Shown here in pieces: positions 60,206 through 64,000 of a stretch of DNA of 64,000 nucleotides. Both the position numbers and the translations under genes were made by a program. The notes beneath the pieces were generated by a model. It was not told the DNA's origin. It did not search any database and worked only from the letters and a program-made list of their open reading frames with translations. Numbering within the stretch: position 1 is the stretch's first letter; every line of letters begins with the position of its first letter. This DNA is from DATCJA01 sp963814955. GTDB lineage: Bacteria; Acidobacteriota; Vicinamibacteria; Vicinamibacterales; UBA2999. Location: positions 806,001 to 870,000 of the forward strand of contig CAWFEX010000006.1 in NCBI GenBank assembly GCA_963814955.1. The letters are read 5' to 3'.

Positions 60206-62175
60206 TCACTTCGTACGTCGGTAGCGGGCGGTGTAGGTTGTCGAGGTATCGGGCGTCGTAATTTGATGCGTCGCCGTCCCGCCATCCGACCACCGATTGA
60301 ACTCAAAGGTGCGACTGCCCACTGTCTGGGGTGAGGGCGCGCCGATCGTCCGGATCATCCCGACGACACCGACAAAGGTGTACGGCACGGGGAACGGCTG
60401 TCCGTCGAGTGTCAGCACTATCCCGGATCCTGCTGAGAGCGTCACGGTGACGGTGCGTGGTACAACGTCACGAAATGTCGTACTCGTCAGGCCCGTCGAG
60501 TCGGTCACCGTCAGGTAGATTCGATAGAACACATTCGCCGACGTCTCGCCGATGTTCGGAATCGTGAAGCTTCCGCTCTTCGCGCCGCTCGTCGCGGGCA
60601 TGAACGGATGCACGTGCGGCGTCGGATCGCTGTGATGAAAATCGACCCGCCATGTGAATGCGCTGGCCGGCAGCGTACCGTTCTCGGATCGGTGCCGGTG
60701 CCCGCATAGGCGATCGTCGTGCCCGCCGTGTAGAGGGTGCCTTGCGCGGGTTGCGTAATCGTCGCCGTGGGTGCTGAGTTCCCCGAAGTGACCGTCAGGA
60801 TGGCCTCGGCGCTCGTCGCCGTGGCGGCTGCATTCGAGACGATGCACCGGAACCGTGCGTTATTGTCGCCGGTGGTTACCGAGGCTATCGTGTAGCTTGG
60901 CGACGTGGCGCCCGGGATGTTCGTTTGATTCCGCTGCCACTGGTAGCTCAGAGGCGGCGTTCCCGAAGCCGCTACGGTGAACGTGACCGGCTGCCCTGCC
61001 GGTATCGTCTGGCTTTGCGGCTGCTGGGTGATGTTCGGTGCCTGGCTGCCGGTGAAGAACACCCGGTAGACGACGCCACCCGAGCCTCTTGCCAGGTAGT
61101 ACACGCTCCCGTCAGGGCCAAGCTGCAGATCGACCGGCGCCGAAATGCCTGTCGCAAAAGCGGTGATGGCGCTGGTGGACGGGTCGAATGTATTGATCCA
61201 GCCCCCACAATAATCGGCAAAAAAATATCGGCCGACAAACTCGGGTGGGAACTGGCCGACCGTGGGCTTGTAGAATACGCCGCCCGTAATCGCGCAGCCG
61301 GTATGTCCGACCGCGAAATCGCAATTGGAGTTCGCCGCGGTGGTGTGGCTGTAACAGTAAATGGGCCCGCGATGGTTCACGTTGGTGGTCGGTCCTTCAG
61401 ACTCCGGCCAGCCGTAGTTCGCTCCCGCGATCCCATCGTTGATTTCTTCGTATGTGTTCTGTCCCACATCGTTGATGAACATGCGGCCGCTGAACGGATC
61501 GAACGCAAACGTGAACGGATTCCGGAGGCCTAGCGCCCAGATCGCCCGATTTTTTCCGGCAGCTTCGGTATAGAACGGGTTGTCCGGTGGAATTCCGCCG
61601 TTGGGGTTGATGCGCAAGATTTTGCCGAGCATGTTCCCCAACGTCTGCGAGTTGGCCGGATTCGCGTTTTCTCCAACCGCGATATAAAGCCTGCCGTCCG
61701 CGCCGAAATGCAGCGCACCGCCGTTGTGGTTGGTTGCCGTGCTCAGGTTGTCGAGCTCGAGAACGATTGTCTCGCTGCCCGACACGGCCACGTCCCCATT
61801 GGCCGTGAACCGGCTCACTCGGTTGTGAATCGTCGGCGATGTCGCCGTGTAATACACGTAGACCCAATTGTTCGTCGCGAAATTCGGATCGAACGCAATG
61901 CCGAGCAGCCCGCGCTCCCCGCTGGCGTTGACCGTGACCGACAGAAACGGCGTCGACAGCAGTGTCCCGTTTTTGATCACGCGAACCTGCCCGCCCTGAA
62001 GGCACACGAACAATCGCCCATCGGGCGCGAACGCCATCGCGGTCGGATTGCTCAGCCCACCCGCCACCTGTGTTTCGGTGAATCCGGCCGGTAACGTGGA
62101 GGCAGCAGCGTCGACCGCCAATAGACCACCAACGACCTGAAACATGAGGACGGCCGAGCAACACCAGTGACGCAT
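60206..62175 (-). pseudogene. PQQ-type sugar dehydrogenase with Ig-like modules, one frame break
   Basis: From the ATG at 62175: a signal peptide, then the soluble glucose dehydrogenase propeller: GLSNPTAMAFAPDGRLFVCL, GERGLLGIAFDPNF, NHNGGALHFGADGRLYIAVG, GKILRINPNGGIPPDNPFY and IWALGLRNPFTFAFDP, the motifs of PQQ-binding sugar or sorbosone dehydrogenases. An Ig-like domain follows (PNITQQPQSQTIPAGQPVTF, LSYQWQRNQTNIPGATSPSY), then further beta modules. The frame shifts near 60690 and the next frame carries ASAFTWRVDFHHSDPTPHVH to the stop at 60206. The joined length is about 655 residues. Secreted; oxidation of sugars or aldoses is inferred. Confidence 0.82.
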
Positions 62176-62392
62176 CTCAGTAACTCCCTTTGAACGAAAC
62201 GCGCCCCGCCGAGCAAGGCACGTACCGCCTCGTTTATTCCTGGCAACGTGTTCCAAAAGTCGACGCCAAGGCGAGGGAAGGCGGGCGGTGGTTGCCGTGT
62301 TAAACGCAGCCGTCCGGTGTGCTAGCATCCCGCCGGGAAAGAAGCGCCGAAACCGATCGCGGCGCGGAACCAACCTAACGAGGAGAGCCCTT

Positions 62393-64000
62393 ATGACCGC
62401 TCGACGTGCGTTCTTGGGTGTGGCTACGGTGGTGTCGCTGGTTCTGCCGGTACTTGCTTACGGGCAGACCTCACAAAGCGCTCTGGCTGGCGTCGTCAGA
62501 GACACGACGGGCGCGGTGCTGCCTGGCGTGACGGTCGAAGCGGCAAGTCCCGCGCTCATCGAAAAGGTTCGCGCAGTCACGACCGATTCCTCCGGCGTCT
62601 ATCGCATCGTCGATTTGCGGCCGGGCGATTTATACCATCACGTTCACGCTGCCGGGCTTCAACACGGTTCGCATCGCGAACTTCGAGCTGCGGGCCGATT
62701 TCACGGCCACGGTCAACGCCGACATGAACGTCGGCGAGCTGGCCGAGACAATCAGCGTCACGGGCGAGGCGCCGCTCGTTGACGTGCAGAGCACGACGCG
62801 CAGCGCCGTCTACGACAAGGAAGTGATCGAGAACCTGCCGAACAACCGGCAGATCCAGAGCCTCGCGCAGACAATTCCCGGCGTGGTCGGCGGCCTGAAC
62901 ATCGACGGCCCGGCCTCGCGAAGCTTGTCGGTGCACGGCAGCCGCATCTCGGAAACCAACAGCGCCATCGACGGTATGTCGGATCGGCGCGGGTCGGCGG
63001 GCGGTCAGGCGGTCACCTTCTACATGAACGAAGGGAGCGTCCAGGAAGTCAGCGTTCGCACCGACGGCGGCGATGCGGAGGCGCAGGTGCTCGGGCGTCT
63101 GGATGAACGCGATTCCGAAGGAAGGCGGCAACACCTTCAACTGGAACATCACGGCGCTGTATGCGAACGAGAACATGGCGAACAGCAACCTCTCGGACGC
63201 CTACATCCAGCAGGGGCTGACGGCGGTCAACGGCCTCAGACACACGTGGGATGTCAATCCGAACGGCGGCGGTCCGCTAATGGAGGACAAGCTGTGGTTC
63301 TACGTGGCGTATCGCAACAACGAGATCCAGAAGTACGTCGCGGACCACTTCTACAACTCGGACCCGCTCGCGTGGGTCTTTGTGCCCGACAAGACGCGCC
63401 AGGGCACGGACACGCAGGTGCACCGCAACTATGCCTGGCGCCTGACGTGGCAGGCGACGCCGCGCAACAAGTTCAACTTCAGCTACGAGAAGGATCGCCG
63501 CATCACGCCGCGGCGGCGCGCCGCAGCCACCGTGTCGCCGGAAGCGACGACGCTACACGCCCTTCTATCCGAACGCGATCTGGACGGCGGTATGGCGGGT
63601 GCCGGTGAACAACAAGCTTCTGCTCGACACCGGGTTCATGTCGTACGAGCAGGACTGGGACGAGCGGCGGCAGATCGACCCGATGGTCGGTTTCGACGTG
63701 ATCTCGGTGACCGAGGATTCAACGGGCCAGATCTACCGGGCGTCGACGGTCTACGGCCACAACTTCGACAACCCGATCACGCTGCGGTCCTCGGCTACGC
63801 TATGTCACCGGCACGCACAGCTACAAGGCCGGGTTCATGATGCGCGTCCGCGGCAACGGACCGACCTACAACAACATCTCGCGTCAACGGCGACATGAAC
63901 TTCAACTTCCTCAACGGACAGCCGCGCCGTGTCACGCTCTTTGCCACGCCCATCGAGCAGCGCAACGACATCAAGGCCGACCTGGGCATCTTCGCGCAGG
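62393..64000 (+). pseudogene. TonB-dependent receptor, five frame breaks, runs off the window
   Basis: From the ATG at 62393 (GAGGAG site): a signal peptide, then a carboxypeptidase-regulatory domain (ALAGVVRDTTGAVLPGVTVE). Frames switch near 62630 (into NTVRIANFELRADFTATVNA), 63090 (NAIPKEGGNTFNWNITALY), 63550 (NKLLLDTGFMSYEQDWDERR), 63790 (VTGTHSYKAGFMMRVRGNG) and 63880 (NFLNGQPRRVTLFATPIEQR). Each piece continues the Oar-like receptor: plug (ISVTGEAPLVDVQSTTRSAV) then barrel. Five shifts within 1.3 kb are far above the rest of the window and indicate poor consensus near a contig end. Importer; ligand unknown. Confidence 0.8.

Noticed and set aside
1..64000. tRNA, rRNA or riboswitch genes
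   Set aside because: Reading both strands I saw no cloverleaf with a conserved T-loop and CCA-side stem, and no rRNA core sequence. A covariance-model search would settle this; I cannot run one.

Overview
The window is high-GC chromosomal DNA, most likely from an uncultured soil Acidobacteriota of the Vicinamibacteria type. This is inferred from the gene mix, not from a marker gene. The supporting families are carboxypeptidase-regulatory-domain TonB receptors, an ECF sigma factor translationally coupled to a Pkn-type kinase, DUF6152, DUF1501/DUF1800, many secreted amidohydrolases and propeller proteins, and large numbers of intergenic REP palindromes. I recognised no rRNA, tRNA, CRISPR array, IS element or phage gene.

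Region 1 (1-19 kb) is respiratory. On the + strand it starts with an aa3/caa3-type cytochrome c oxidase operon: end of subunit I, then III, IV (frame broken), two small membrane proteins, and II. Converging on it from the right is a long - strand operon. It begins with ActA (pentaheme) and ActB (iron-sulfur/molybdopterin-like) of alternative complex III and a monoheme ActE-like lipoprotein. The NrfD-type membrane subunits ActC/ActF expected next are absent. In their place is a 640-residue cytochrome bd subunit I (CydA) homologue without a CydB, then three more c-type cytochrome genes, one carrying an ethylbenzene-dehydrogenase-type haem-binding domain. The operon ends with a tandem universal stress protein and a GNAT acetyltransferase. 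Further left is a two-gene unit, a radical SAM/SPASM enzyme and an Mrp/ApbC ATPase. The SAM enzyme, the ATPase and the stress protein together carry five small PCP_red (protochlorophyllide-reductase-like) helical domains. The hybrid ActAB-CydA complex and this PCP_red set are the most unusual content of the window.

Region 2 (19-46 kb) holds metabolism and envelope functions: a cardiolipin-synthase-like phospholipase D; a lyase / CoA-transferase / MaoC hydratase operon resembling mesaconate, itaconate or citramalate CoA-ester pathways; an Smr protein; DUF6152; a LON-domain protein; two MFS transporters; two ACMSD-like amidohydrolases; a DUF1501/DUF1800 pair; a BNR propeller with a MoaD/ThiS protein; a haem-c/propeller protein; a TIM-barrel isomerase; an ECF42-like sigma factor; a CDP-alcohol phosphatidyltransferase; and the sigma factor/Ser-Thr kinase pair.

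Region 3 (46-64 kb) starts and ends with TonB-dependent receptors. Between them are an MBL-fold lipoprotein hydrolase and a paralogue of its N-terminal half, HdeD, DUF5655, TrmO, a cyclase, SMP-30, VOC proteins and a PQQ-type sugar dehydrogenase with Ig-like modules.

Two features cut across the window. First, about 20 conserved reading frames are broken by single shifts, and adjoining frames clearly continue the same protein. Consensus indel errors in a metagenomic assembly explain this better than mass pseudogenisation, so broken genes are annotated at full extent. Second, intergenic DNA is packed with repeats: about 20 GTAG-headed REPs (some paired, two inside or at the end of genes), an in-frame CTTCGA/CTCAGG coding repeat, a roughly 60-bp element around an MFS gene, and several short-period repeats.
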